From assembly GCA_014526335.1 (NCBI GenBank), contig JACTAT010000027.1, forward strand, positions 4,657,486-4,721,485: DNA of 64,000 bases, in the 5' to 3' direction. Each line of letters begins with the position of its first letter. The first letter of the stretch is position 1. The DNA comes from Chrysaora quinquecirrha. Its lineage: Eukaryota; Cnidaria; Scyphozoa; Semaeostomeae; Pelagiidae. Positions 63,660 to 64,000 of this stretch are shown piece by piece. A program made the position numbers and the translations under genes. A model generated the notes under the pieces. That model searched no databases and had not been told where the DNA came from. It saw nothing but the letters and a program-made list of their open reading frames with translations.

Positions 63660-64000
63660 GTAAAGATACTTAACATTATGAGACTACCAAAATTGAGAGA
63701 TGAACTGATCGATCTGATGTTTTAAGAATCCTGCAAAAATTAAGTATTACTAGAAATCTATATAAGTTCGGAAAGCACTAACTTGCTTATTCTGAGATAC
63801 ATTAATCTTTACAATAGAGATGCATACCATACGAGACTTTCAAAATTGATATATGGACTCAATCGATCTGATGTTTTAAGAATCCTGCAAAATTTATGTA
63901 GGGTTAGAAATCTATAGAAGTTTGTAAAGGGCTAACTAACTTGGTCATTATGAGATGCATTAATCTTTACAATAGAGATACTTGCCAATACGAGACTTCC
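63660..64000. repeat. Satellite, about 155-bp period, running off the window
   Basis: GATCGATCTGATGTTTTAAG appears at 63707 and about 154 bp later, and TTAATCTTTACAATAGAGAT recurs at about 158-bp spacing. A third unit begins at the edge (ATACGAGACTTCC). The array continues beyond the window. Confidence 0.85.

Noticed and set aside
63304..63663. A 119-codon plus frame
   Set aside because: Composition is that of AT-rich noncoding DNA and it runs into the satellite; no motif seen.
1..64000. tRNA or rRNA genes
   Set aside because: No cloverleaf with A and B boxes or rRNA-like conserved stretch was recognised on reading; the tRNA-like similarity at 16428 is a primer-binding site.

Overview
The window looks like metazoan, transposon-dominated nuclear DNA, most likely from a cnidarian or a similarly repeat-rich marine invertebrate. 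It is AT-rich. It has spliced genes with GT..AG introns and an animal-type repertoire: Penelope-like, BEL/Pao, Copia, LINE with an esterase ORF1, hAT, ISL2EU (THAP transposase plus YqaJ nuclease), MULE, RecQ-like and DUF6589 genes. No bacterial operon, rRNA, tRNA or CRISPR was seen. The taxon is an inference; no single marker proves it.

0-12.3 kb: a minus-strand OTU-hAT transposase gene with one stop and one frameshift (456..4430); a four-exon minus-strand P-loop-like gene of unknown family whose exon phases all agree (4585..6993); a repeat field (7313..8286); and a three-exon plus-strand gene joining a DDE transposase core, an OTU cysteine protease and a CXC domain (8662..12262). 12.7-18.7 kb: a hairpin element, a broken BEL/Pao pol (minus), and an internally deleted BEL/Pao element with two LTRs, a primer-binding site and a 5-bp target duplication. 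Its 3' LTR is split by a palindrome carrying a promoter-like segment.

19-33.9 kb: old debris. This holds a RING-finger pseudogene, a 0.9-kb terminal-inverted-repeat element, two head-to-head Penelope-like fragments, a RecQ-like helicase pseudogene with a DUF6589 pseudogene inside it on the other strand, a Copia fragment, another Penelope-like reverse transcriptase, an orphan conserved fragment and a THAP-domain pseudogene. 34-37.4 kb: a decayed ISL2EU-type pair, with transposase (+) and SAP-SWIM-YqaJ nuclease (-) pointing at each other.

37.8-49.3 kb: two inverted minisatellite-bearing arms enclose an almost complete LINE (39.2-48.5 kb). Its ORF2 is interrupted by a well-preserved 3.9-kb ISL2EU transposon (42406..46302) with ~255-bp terminal repeats and two convergent genes that share a TTAA stop. 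49.6-52.2 kb: a purine-rich minisatellite and a spliced minus-strand gene of unknown function. 52.2-57.2 kb: a Copia element whose protease region is split by a 2.1-kb foldback element with tandem-repeat arms and a near-perfect 9-bp target duplication. 57.2-64 kb: a BEL/Pao pol, a MULE fragment, unassigned sequence, and about 155-bp satellite repeats at the edge.

Most genes serve their own transposition and most are broken. The best candidates for intact cellular or domesticated genes are the P-loop-like gene and the DDE-OTU-CXC gene, both with uninterrupted, phase-consistent exons.
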